From: Corythucha ciliata
Lineage: Eukaryota; Arthropoda; Insecta; Hemiptera; Tingidae
Assembly: GCA_038030265.1 (NCBI GenBank)
Contig: CM075939.1
Span: 35,197,253 to 35,261,252, forward strand
Direction of reading: 5' to 3'
DNA: 64,000 nucleotides
In this document: positions 26,004 through 35,100 of the stretch, one piece after another
Layout of the letters: every line of letters begins with the position of its first letter
Position numbering within the stretch: the first letter of the stretch is position 1
Translations under genes and position numbers: made by a program
The notes under the pieces: generated by a model
What the model saw: only the letters and a program-made list of their open reading frames with translations
Told to the model about the DNA's origin: nothing
The model's database searches: none

Positions 26004-26035
<32 letters not shown>

Positions 26036-28496
26036 TTAATACTGGACAAAAATAGTTCATACACCGCTAATTTGAGACAAATATTGAGAAAAACGCTAAA
26101 CTTGCAGCTCAAGGTGAGAAACACGTGCTAATTCACTGCTGAAAAATCGCTAATTTGTTGCAAAAATCAAGGAAAACTTAACAATTCATGGTAAAAATTG
26201 AGAAAAATCGCTAACATGGCATTAAAGCGATACTTCTCCACTAAAGTTAAGAGAAAGTGGTAATTTGCAGCTATAATTGATGAAAACCACTAATTCGCGA
26301 ATAAAGTGTCGAAGCTGTAATTCGCGGCTAAAATTGGAAAAAATATCTAATTTTCTGCTCTTATTTAAAATACACCAATTAGCCTGTAATTCCCGGCTAA
26401 TGGCGTTTTCCATTTGCATAAAATTCCGCTCTGGAGCCGAGCATTTCCACCCGTCTACTCCGTTACCATATGATATAATTCAGAGAAGACGGGTAGAAAT
26501 GGTCGGCTTCAAAGCAGAATTTTACGCAAATTAAAAACCGTTAAAAACGCTAAAAACCGAAAAAATCCAATTTTCGACTATTTTATCGTTTTGAAATATT
26601 TATAAATCAAATGCGCTCATTATAGACGGAAAGCTGGCGACAGTCCCATTCAACCGGAAGAACATAGTCATGAAAGGTGTGCAAAATGATAGCATATGAC
26701 CCCCTATGTACGAGTCCGGGAGTCTGCCATGCTGTATCTGGGGCCTGAGGATTTTATAGCTAATCAAAGTCCTTAATTTGGGACATTAATTTATTAACCG
26801 GAAGAACATAGTCCTGAAACTGGTCTCATTCGAAAGTTTTAATGCAGCTGATTACGAATATTATCGTTTGCCACCGTCTGCCCGGGGCATTAGCTTTGTG
26901 TTGCTCCTCAAACTCACGAAATTTGGGAAATTTTAATTAACCGGAATCACATAGTCCTGAAACTGGTCTTAAAACGATAGGTTTTATGGAGATGATTACA
27001 ATATGATCGTCTGCCGGCGCCTGCTTGGGGCATTTCCCCTTGGTGGCTCCGGACTCCCTTGTACTCGGCATGGCCGAGTGCGGGCCCACTGATTAATAAT
27101 AATAGAGGGGGCTTTGCCAATTTTTAGGGCGCAAATAGTCAGTTCAGCCGTTTTCAAGGCACGAATCGTTAATTTTGCCATTTTGGGGAGCAATCATAGC
27201 TAGTGCAGCCGTTTACATGGTTGGAATAGATAGTTTAGCTATTTTTAGGCAGTGAATGGCTGTCAAACCATTTTTAATAGAGCGAAGCACACAATTTCCC
27301 GAGCCTTTCCCTTGAGGAAATCGTGGATCCGCGTTTGTCGGACCATACCAGCTATAGAGGTTGACTTGTTTTTGTAGACACCGGCGAAATCCTCGTCATG
27401 ATCAAAGGCACTCAGGAGCAAATCGACAAAGCCAAATCACTCGTAGAAGACAAAATAGTCGAAGAAGACCTGGCTCGTAGTCGCTTCGTTTCTTCGCCAC
27501 GTCGCTCGCCCAAACTAGAAGTAGCGAAGACCGTCGAGGAGGACATAAACGAGAATTTGAGTTTGGGCGATGTCAACAACGGTGCCGCGTTACAGGTGTA
27601 CGTGTCCTCGGTAGCAAATCCCAGTCGTTTTTGGCTTCAGGTTCGTAACTTTTTCCCAACGTTTCCAACGGTTTGTGATTAACGGGGTCTTTGCTTGTTT
27701 TAGCTCGTATCTCCGAAGGCGGCCGATTTGGACACTTTGACCAACGAAATGACTGAGTATTACCATGAAAACGGCGACAGTCACAAATTAAGAACCAAGC
27801 CTACCCTTAAACAGATCGTTGCTTTTGAATCTGAGGAACATAATTCCTGGTACAGAGGTATGATTAACGAAATTTTGTTGAAAGACGGCGAACAACCCAA
27901 CGATGACACAGAGGTACAGAACGTTCTCGACATGCCGGTATTTTTATATCCTCAGAGCTTTCACTTATTATTTAATTTTGAAAAGGTCGAGGTATTTAAC
28001 GTTGATTTTGGAGAATCAAATTTTCTCAAATACGGCAATCTACGGGAACTTAGAACAGACTTCCTCTCGTTGAAATTTCAAGCGATTGAAGCTAGTTTGG
28101 ATGACATCATTCCTCCGTAATAATACTTCAATTTGGTATGCTTTTATAATATTATAATCAATTTTTTTTTTAGGAATGGTGCTACCTGGGAAGATTCTAC
28201 GATCGATTATTTTCAAGATTTAATCAACCCTGGTCGTTGGACGTCCATAACGGCGCAAGTCGTTCGATACGAGAAAACGACAAATATGTTCAACGAACCC
28301 GTTTCCATTCCTTGCGTACGACTGTATTTACCGCAATCTGATCCGGTCAGTGAACGCCTCCCTCCCATCTACTTCCATAAATAATTGAACTGTGGAATTT
28401 TCGTTTCAGGGGGTAGACGTTGCCACTCATTTAATTAAAGAGGGCCTAGCTATTCGAGCGACCAAAAACGAAGAAGAAATTAACCAAAAGACTTGA
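19178..28496 (+). CDS. papi: Tudor and KH domain protein, papi/TDRKH orthologue
   Basis: Mitochondrial-surface scaffold that in insects and mammals binds methylated PIWI proteins and assists 3' trimming of piRNA precursors. Exons: 19178-19270, 19334-19490, 19569-19699, 19756-19855, 27378-27640, 27704-28116, 28174-28345, 28410-28496, giving 1416 bases (471 residues plus stop) with consistent phases. Order seen: an N-terminal membrane anchor (ILIIFGLPILGITLGALYYL); KH1 with IIGRCGANVK; KH2 with IIGRCGENIR, split by a 7.5-kb intron; an acidic linker; and a single Tudor domain (SWYRGMINEI, then VEVFNVDFGES and LRELRTDFLSLKFQAIE). Human TDRKH is 561 residues with the same order. Both KH loops read GRCG rather than the commoner GRxG with Gly or Gln. 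Exon 6 may hide a 48-base in-frame intron (27938-27985). ATG 19178 is the first in its frame and directly precedes the anchor. Confidence 0.93.
20265..20395. mobile_element. Small inverted-repeat element (MITE-like)
   Basis: The outer ends pair imperfectly: GGGGCCTTATTCCGAACTGT on the left, and on the right the reverse complement begins GGGACCCTATTCAGAAACGT. Pairing continues through ATGCCGCAAG on both sides. No clear target duplication was found. It lies in papi intron 4. Confidence 0.65.
20570..21200. repeat. B-type degenerate array in papi intron 4
   Basis: Units with AATTTCGCGGGxTTGGCTCA cores, spaced about 30-40 bases, run through this interval. An incidental 89-codon frame here is made of repeat units. 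Confidence 0.65.
21200..22575. other. Unclassified intron 4 DNA of papi
   Basis: Contains G runs (near 21268 and 21400) and no recognisable gene, terminal repeat or array. A 22059-22280 open frame of 73 codons has no domain. Confidence 0.4.
22580..23700. repeat. A-type degenerate array, interrupted by a MITE
   Basis: Units of GCGAATTAGCGTTTTT form fill 22580-23085 and resume at 23340-23690. The element at 23107-23290 is inserted in the middle. The reverse-complement partner array is at 25480-26400. Confidence 0.7.
23107..23290. mobile_element. GC-rich MITE with 6-bp target duplication and triple arm
   Basis: Direct repeats CCTACG (23101-23106 and 23291-23296) flank a 184-bp element. Left end GCCCGGCGCACACTAGGAG and right end CTCCTAGTGTGCGCCGGA are inverted repeats extending over about 45 bp. 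The right part also holds a perfect 18-bp hairpin (arms 23239-23256 and 23263-23280, core AGACGCCGAC), so the arm motif occurs three times. No coding capacity. Confidence 0.8.
23700..23870. repeat. Module linked to A-type arrays
   Basis: The segment CCCCGAAAAACTTGAAGATG to TTTCGACGATTTTCAATCC is a diverged copy of 13790-13950 and sits at the same edge of an A array. A reversed copy lies near 53440-53540. Confidence 0.7.
24241..25220. repeat. Roughly 1-kb fold-back with about 330-bp arms
   Basis: Left arm 24241-24574 and right arm 24885-25220 are long imperfect reverse complements. Shared stretches include AACGTAAAAAGTGCAACC (left) with GACGTAAAAAGTGCAACC (right), CATTTGCATACTTTTCTT, CTTGTGGGGAGAAGTAAC and TTTGGACGTGACC. 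The centre 24575-24884 is unpaired. Short frames on both strands have no domain. It lies in papi intron 4, so a papi pre-mRNA would contain the folded hairpin. Confidence 0.85.
25480..26400. repeat. A-type array, reverse orientation
   Basis: Units of AAATCGCTAATTCGCGGCTA then AAATTGAGAAA form, broken by an A run near 26008-26032. This is the opposite orientation to the array at 22580-23700. Confidence 0.7.
26400..26545. mobile_element. Palindromic MITE, decayed copy of the 37130-37271 family
   Basis: TGGCGTTTTCCATTTGCATA at the left end and an inner GAGCCGAGCATTTCCACCCG pair with the right half (AGACGGGTAGAAATGGTCGG, then AATTTTACGCAAAT). The sequence is shared with 37130-37271. The right end is eroded, so its target duplication is unclear. 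Confidence 0.7.
26655..27060. repeat. Three-copy tandem-like repeat of about 140-150 bp
   Basis: AACCGGAAGAACATAGTC-type blocks start near 26653, 26796 and 26938. The second and third share longer text (CATAGTCCTGAAACTGGTCT) and a following CGTCTGCCxGCGCCTGC-like part. No coding signal. Confidence 0.6.
27110..27270. repeat. E-type array fragment
   Basis: About five E units (TTTTAGGGCGCAAATAGTCA then GTTCAGCCGTTTTC) stop roughly 100 bases before papi exon 5. Confidence 0.55.
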
Positions 28497-29189
28497 ATCA
28501 GACAATTTGTATGGCACAAATAAGGAAATGATACTTATTAAGAAAGCCTGTTTTTTGTGATATCGGAACCGCAAGTTCTAAGTGCCATTTTTTCGTTCAA
28601 TACACTTTTCTTTTTTACTCGAGTCGGAGTTCTTTGGGTTAAATAACCGATGTGTTTGTTTACAACTTGAGAGCCTGGCCCCATTCTATAACTCTTCCAT
28701 AAGTGGAGATGCGAGTACTAGCGGCCTGGAGCGGGATACGCTTGGACAAAGTGGCCTGATATTTGGACCCTCTAGTGAATGCCCTTTCGGATATTCCCAC
28801 TCTATACTCCGTTGATGTACGACTGGGGATAATTCTGCATCGAAACAGCCGAATACAACATATATGCCCCTCTTCCGCAGAACTTATTTTAGATCTGTCC
28901 AATATGGGCGTAGTCAGAGGGGAGCAGGGGTGCAGCTGACTCGAAAGCGCAGATTTAGCGGGGCAGCTGCCCACCCCTGGATACGTTCTGAAACTAAACA
29001 GTTTCGTCGGCGCTCACATAAAAAAATCAATTTCGAGAATTTTTGTTCTCAAAAAACGAATTTTTCAAGGGTGACATAATTCAAAGACCAATTTCGCGGT
29101 TTTGCGCCCTAAAATACCGCTTTCGCAGATCTGGCTCAACTAAACAGTCAATCTTTCAGATTTTGCTTCTCTGAACAAAAAACCACCTG
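28497..29189. other. Region between papi and the R1 LINE
   Basis: Includes the papi 3' flank, a 15-base direct-repeat copy at 28713-28727 (see the R1 element), unique DNA to about 28900, and B/C-like units at 29020-29180. A 104-codon minus-strand frame (28974-28660) has no recognised domain. Confidence 0.4.
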
Positions 29190-31790
29190 AAATCCCCAGC
29201 TTAGTGGTAGGCCGTGGAGGCGATGGAGGCCATCGTCATGGGCTCCGCTGACGATACAGTCCCGCGTGTTCACCAATCACGTGGCGGGATAGTTCCGTGG
29301 TGGAATGCCGAGGTTGCGGGTCTTTCCTCGCGGGCTCGTAGGCTGCGCCGGGCCTATCAAAGGACTCGAGGCCCGGGTCGCGAGGCTGCAGGCGGGCGTT
29401 ATGCGCTCGCGAGGGGGGACCTGAAAAAGGCTCTTCGGCGGTCCAGGCGGGCCGCGTGGAGGACGTTCGTTGAGGATGGTCTCTCGGCGAACCCTTGGGG
29501 CATTCCCTACAGAGTCGCCGTGGGGAAGATCAGGTCTCCGAGCGTCCTCCCGTTTCTGGAAGCGTCGCGTGGTGGGGGGACTGTGGAGGATACGCTGAGG
29601 AACTTCATCCGACGTATCTTCCCGCGGGACGAACCCGGGGAGGACTCTGCTGCGGATCGCGAATCAAGAGCGGAAGCGGCGGTGGTCCCACAAACGGCAG
29701 GCAGTGAGCTCTTCACGGAGGAGGAGCTTCGGGACGCCCTTGGTGGGTTGGCGTCGGGCAGGGCTCCGGGGTTCACCGGGGTGTGCCCTGAGATGCTTAA
29801 GCATCTCCCGGACTCGGCGGTGGAGTCCTTTTTGGGGCTCTACAATCGATGTCTTGTGGCGGGGTACTTCCCGGTGAGATGGCGGGTCGCTGTGGTGATA
29901 CTTCTTCTGAAGTCGCCCGACCGCGGCCCGGCGTCTCCCGGTAGCTATAGGCCGATTAGCCTCCTGCCCTGCGAGAGCAAGGTCCTGGAGCGGCTCCTCC
30001 TTGGCCGGTTGGAGCCCTTCATCAAGGAGGCGCTCCATCCGCGCCAGTTTGGGGGGGTAAGAGGGGGCTCGACGGACGCGGCACTGGACGCGGTGCAGAC
30101 CCTCGTCGATGCCCCCTACGGGAAGTACAAGGTGGCGGTCCTGCTGGATGTGCAGAGGGCCTTCGACTCAGTGTCGTGGCCCGGGGTCTTGATGGCGCTG
30201 CGAGATGCTGGTGTCCCAAACGACATCTTTAGGGTGATCGCCTCGTACTTCGAGTCGAGGGAGGTGCGGCTCCGCTACGGTAGTGAGGAGGTGCGGGAAC
30301 CTCTCACCAGAGGTTGCCCGCAGGGGTCGGTTCTCTCGGCTGCTTTGTGGAACCTTCTCTTTGCCGCCCTTTTGTGGCTTTTGCAGGGGGAGGGTTTCGA
30401 GGGAGTGGCGTACGTGGACGACCTTGCGGTTGTTGTCGCGGCGCGCTCCCGGGACGAGGCCGGTCGGGAGATCGATCGGCTGTTGCGGGGCGTGGACGAA
30501 TGGTGCGGGGCGGTCAAACTGGCTCTCGCGGTGCCGAAGACCCAAATGGTCCTAATGCGGGGTCGTCTCTCGCAGGGTAGCCCCCTGGTGGTGCGCTATC
30601 GGGGATCACGCCTTGTGGGGGAACGGCAGGGCCGCTACCTAGGGGTCGAGATTAACCCGGGGAGGACAGCGACCCCGCAGATAGAGGCGGTTGCGGGGAA
30701 GCTGGAGAGGACCTTTGCCCTCTTTAGGTCGGTGGGGGGCAACGTATGGGGCACGAACTTCCACTGCCGAGCTCGTTACTTCAGGGCGGTATTCATACCT
30801 ACCCTGCTGTACGGTGCAACGTGGTGGTGGCACCGGCCCACGAAAGCTCAGAGGGCGAAGGTCCTCAGCTTGCAGCGGCAGGCCTTGGTAAGGGTGACCA
30901 TGGCGTACCGGACTGTCAGTTCCGACGCGCTTCAGGTGCTGGCGGGGATACCTCCTGCGGACCTCCTGCTCGACGCATGGGTTCACGGGCGCCGCCTGGT
31001 TCAGGGAAACTTGGACCGGGTACGGTGCCGTGAAGATTGGGCAGAGCGCCTCGGTCTCTTGGCCGAGGAGTGGGGGGCCGCATGGGGCCTCCGCCTCCTT
31101 GACGACCTAGTCGTTGAGGCTTGGCAGGCGCGTTGGACTTACAGTTCAACGGGTAGGCGTACATTCGGGTTCGTGCCCGACGTTCGGACGAGACTGGCAG
31201 CGGCCAAGTGGTTCACCCTTGAGCACGCTGCCATGCAAATCCTGACTGGACACGGCTCGTTTAACGCCAAGTTGTGGTTCTTCCGGCGGCGGGACTCTCC
31301 AACATGCCCTTGTGGTGTCGAGGAGGAGACCGCCGACCATGTGCTTCGTCGCTGCAGCCTCCACGGGGATCTGCGGCGGGCGACATGGGGGAGTGGAGGC
31401 CCGCCGGGAGACGCGGCTCTTGTCCGAGACCGGCGGGCGTATGGCCGCCTCCTGGCCTTCTCCCGCTCCTGGCTGGAGCGAAGAGGGCTGGGACCGGCCA
31501 TGCTTGAGTAGGGTTCCCTACTCGGGCAACCCGGGCAGGGTTCTCTTCCCTGTCCGGTTTCGGTCCATGGCGGAAGCCAGCATCCTCAGCTCAAAAGACC
31601 CACCTCCGCGTGGTCTCTCTCGGGCACGGCTGGCTGGCCAGCAGCCGTGGCTAACGGGTTGAGCTGAGCGATGGGACCGACTCTGTTGCGGTATCCGGGC
31701 CAAAGATGGGGTACAGGCCAGGTAAAGGCCTGCAAAAAGGTCTAGGTACTGGCCACATCTTAAGGAGTTCCGCAGAGAGAGAGAGAGAGA
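29190..31790 (+). mobile_element. R1-clade LINE, 5'-truncated, ending in a GA run
   Basis: A visibly GC-rich block starts abruptly near 29190 in AT-rich surroundings. It contains one long open frame, a 280-base 3' untranslated part, and ends in a run of about ten GA units at 31773-31793. The 15-mer GAGTACTAGCGGCCT directly after the tail (31791-31805) recurs at 28713-28727, as a target-site duplication would. However, the left copy lies about 460 bases before the GC-rich part, and that gap contains host-like array units, so the 5' end is rearranged. The endonuclease domain expected upstream of the RT is absent. It sits between the convergent papi and IntS9 genes. Confidence 0.85.
29214..31511 (+). 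CDS. R1/TRAS-like LINE reverse transcriptase (endonuclease missing)
   Basis: A 765-residue uninterrupted frame. Residues about 1-160 resemble the linker between endonuclease and RT. RT landmarks follow: SYRPISLLPCESKVLERLL near 245; motif A LLDVQRAFDSVSW near 310 with the first catalytic aspartate; RGCPQGSVLS near 365; and YVDDLAVVV near 400 with the catalytic Asp pair. The C-terminus carries CPCGVEEETADHVLRRC near 697, the CCHC knuckle typical of R1-clade ORF2. Full R1-clade ORF2 proteins are usually around 1000 residues or more, so roughly the N-terminal quarter or third is gone. The absence of stops over 2.3 kb suggests a young copy. The first ATG shown is simply the first in the frame, not a proven start. 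Confidence 0.9.
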   Translation: MEAMEAIVMGSADDTVPRVHQSRGGIVPWWNAEVAGLSSRARRLRRAYQRTRGPGREAAGGRYALARGDLKKALRRSRRAAWRTFVEDGLSANPWGIPYRVAVGKIRSPSVLPFLEASRGGGTVEDTLRNFIRRIFPRDEPGEDSAADRESRAEAAVVPQTAGSELFTEEELRDALGGLASGRAPGFTGVCPEMLKHLPDSAVESFLGLYNRCLVAGYFPVRWRVAVVILLLKSPDRGPASPGSYRPISLLPCESKVLERLLLGRLEPFIKEALHPRQFGGVRGGSTDAALDAVQTLVDAPYGKYKVAVLLDVQRAFDSVSWPGVLMALRDAGVPNDIFRVIASYFESREVRLRYGSEEVREPLTRGCPQGSVLSAALWNLLFAALLWLLQGEGFEGVAYVDDLAVVVAARSRDEAGREIDRLLRGVDEWCGAVKLALAVPKTQMVLMRGRLSQGSPLVVRYRGSRLVGERQGRYLGVEINPGRTATPQIEAVAGKLERTFALFRSVGGNVWGTNFHCRARYFRAVFIPTLLYGATWWWHRPTKAQRAKVLSLQRQALVRVTMAYRTVSSDALQVLAGIPPADLLLDAWVHGRRLVQGNLDRVRCREDWAERLGLLAEEWGAAWGLRLLDDLVVEAWQARWTYSSTGRRTFGFVPDVRTRLAAAKWFTLEHAAMQILTGHGSFNAKLWFFRRRDSPTCPCGVEEETADHVLRRCSLHGDLRRATWGSGGPPGDAALVRDRRAYGRLLAFSRSWLERRGLGPAMLE

Positions 31791-32103
31791 GAGTACTAGC
31801 GGCCTAGGTAAATTCCTAGGAAATTCAGAGCGGGGCTGCTTCATGAAATTTTACATACACCAGAGTGCCGATAAAAACGTACTTTTCTTAGGGGTGGAGT
31901 AATGTTTTTGAGTAACTATGAAATAGTCAAGTTTCTACTTGTTTAGAAGTCATCAAGTACCAAAGAGCCAGAGAAAATAGGTAGGTAAGTCCCTTCGCAC
32001 TTAACACGAGTTAGATGTTGAACATTTGGACAAGACCAGAGAGATTTTAGGGGGATTCCATGATAGTGAGAAGTACGTAAAAAATATATAAATGCAATCG
32101 AAT

Positions 32104-35100
32104 TTAAAAAGAGTTCAAGCATTGCATCAAAATACTTCTCAATTTTTGCCTCAGCGTGAAATCCGCGGCCTCACAGTAAATATGCGTTTGCTTATCGTCC
32201 ACTTGAATCAAGGTATCCTCCGCTTGCTGAAATGTAACGAACAAAACAGTTGATAATAATTTTCCACCATGAAAATAAATGTGGGGGCTTTACCAAATGT
32301 ATAATGTGGCCTCCTGGACTCTGCTCAACTTTCGCGTCAGTTATGCCCTCTTGATTTAAACGCCTTACAAAGCCGTCGACGTCCAGCGCCCCCCATTCGT
32401 ACTTCTGAGTTTTGTACACTTCTTGAGGACTTCTCGTAAGTTTCTTTTTTTTAGGCCCGGAGGAATCATCAGTCAATCGCTGCAGTAGATGAAGAGTAAA
32501 ATCATTACACACACTTACACGTACACAATTACACGTACTTTAATACTGTATTGGTTATCTTTAACGTTCAAAGAAGCGGTAATAGTAGCAAGAGAAACGC
32601 CCGGACGAACTTCTGCGCACGTGATAAATTCTGCCAGATCTGGGTCGATACTGACTTTGGCCGCTTGCCTTTTGACAGCTAAAGAAACAACTTCGCCTCG
32701 AGATATTGAAATTACGTAGCGGCTTTCCTGAAATAAGCAAGAAAGAACCAGAAAAATAAAATTCACTGCGAAACAGTAACTTGGGCCTAAGGAAAACCAG
32801 TCAAGGGGAAAGGGCAAATTTTACAATTTCAGCATCGTCAGAGGGGAATCATAAATAGCGTTTGGCTCTTTGAGAAAATTGCCCAAAAAATACGTCCTAA
32901 TGGTAGAAACCGCGCATATTGAGGTTTTTGGCCATGGGGAATCCGAAAATCAAAACAAATTTTTGATCAGACGAGCAGCCAGAGGCGGATCTAGGATTTT
33001 ATCTTGGGAGGGGTTCCCCTATGAATCTGATGAACTCTTTCTTTTTATGAAAGAATCCTCTAGCAATTTTTTCAATCATGGGTTCTAAGCCCCCCCCCCC
33101 GCCGCATCACTGTATTTCTTTGACTTATTGATTATCACTTCAGTCTTCAATGCAATAAATACCTACAATTTGTGTCCGAAATGACCACAGATTTGTATTG
33201 CATGCTCCTTAAAGCGCGAAAAAAATTGTTTTACAAAAACAACTCGCCCCCTGGTGTTTCGTCCCCAAAATAACATTACGGGCAGCTGCCCATCTTCTTC
33301 TTCAACTCGCCTCTGCTCGAAACCAGCTACACTCGAAAACCGTGAAATCGCCGGTTCGCCCCTTTAAAAACAGGCTGATTTGCATTAAAACTGATCATTT
33401 TTGCACCTAAAAACAAAATAATCTAGAAACTTGGCCCGAAAAATCGCTCATTCACAGCTAAAATTGAGAAAAAGCGCTAATTCAAAACTAAAAATGAAAA
33501 ATCTCCAAATTCTCCTCTCCTTCACAATTCAAGAACTAATTACAACCGTGTTTGAAGTCTTCTTTATTCTGGTCGTATGCTTTTCGGGCACAAACAGTGA
33601 GCCCTCCTCAGCAATTGACTCCTTGCACTGCAAATGACACAACTGAGTTCAAGTCAATTGCTGAGGAGGGTTTACTGTTTTGTGCCCGAAATGCCTGAAT
33701 TGTGAAGGAGAGGAGAATTTACAGAGGGACAACCGCTTGAAGAAGGATGTGGATTCGAAAAATCTCCAATTTGCAGCTAAAAATTGTGACAATCGCTCAT
33801 TATTCGCCGAAATTGAGAGAAATGGTCGCAAATTTGCACTATCTGGAGCGAAAAATCTGCAAAATTGTTAGTTATGGGTCTAAATATCCGCGAAATTGCA
33901 AGTTTCAGGTCTAAATGTACGGGGATTTGCAAGTTTCGGGGCTTTTTTTTTAGTGATAGTAGAGCCCGGGCTATAGGCTCCCACAACCTTTGACAAAAAC
34001 CGCAAAATTGCAACACTTTGGAGGCAAATATCAGTCAAATCGGGAGCTTCCTGTCTGTAAATCGCGATACGTCTGAATTTCGCGAGTTTGCTATTTTTGA
34101 ATATTTTTCAAAATATACATACAGGGTGTTCCAGGAGGAAACGTCAATACTTGCACATGTTGTGCTACTAAGTCGGGCGAACCAAAATGACTATATGGAC
34201 ATAGGGTCGGAAACGCTTTGTTTCAGAGTTACAGGGAATTTAGTGTTTTTTTAAGCCAAATCACCTCTTTTCCACAAAAAGCGGTCTTAACGTACTAACC
34301 GTTCAACATAGAACAAAATAAATTACATTTCTGAAAAGAGCACAAAATTTAACATTGGAAAAATCAGGAATAACGTATTAAAATCGTCTTTATGTATGTT
34401 TAGTTATTTTTAGAAAAATCGAAAAAGTGTTGCGTTGAATTTTCCTGTTTCTTTCAGGGGCGAATTTCACTCAATCTTGAGTTGGTCGGGCATTGACCAA
34501 TTATTGTAAAAACATGCCCATTATGTGAGCTTTCAATTGACGTTAGAAAATTGAACACCCTGTATATTTAAGTGACGCCTTGACAAAAGGCCACAATGTC
34601 ACATAATTTTTAACCCAAATATCCGATTAGTTTGTAATTTTCGGGATTTTTAAGCAGCTGCCTTCCTGGCTTTAAGCAAGTGTCAAGGGAAAAGAAGTAT
34701 GATGTTTTTTTAATGGGTGCGTGCGTACCCCACGCTAGCCGGCTCCGACTGCGCCAATACCCGGACGAATAGCCTGCAGTAACGTAGGGGTGGGCTGATG
34801 TCCCACTACGGCTTCGTTTTCGAGCCGAGGGAACCCCTGCCCCCTCTGGTCACTGTCATACTTCTTACCCCTGCCCGAAATCCGCAAAATTTGTGGTTAA
34901 AATAAACAAGCCCCCATAAAATATGATTTATGAATGAGCCAAAAGCACTAAATTTGGTTTTTGGTTTCTTTAGCGAAATTGCTTTTTGAATGCGTGAAAC
35001 TGATCTTTCGAGGTGAACTAACACCGCGAAATTTGTTTTGAAGGAGTCCAACTCCGCGAAATTGCTCTTTTAAAATTGGTTTCTGACGAGTCAAATCAGC

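Noticed and set aside
28660..28974. 104-codon minus-strand frame upstream of the R1 element
   Set aside because: No domain recognised and it crosses the junction between unique and repeat DNA.
29495..31662. Many 65-125 codon frames overlapping the R1 reverse transcriptase
   Set aside because: GC-rich DNA has few stops in any frame; only the 765-codon frame carries RT motifs.
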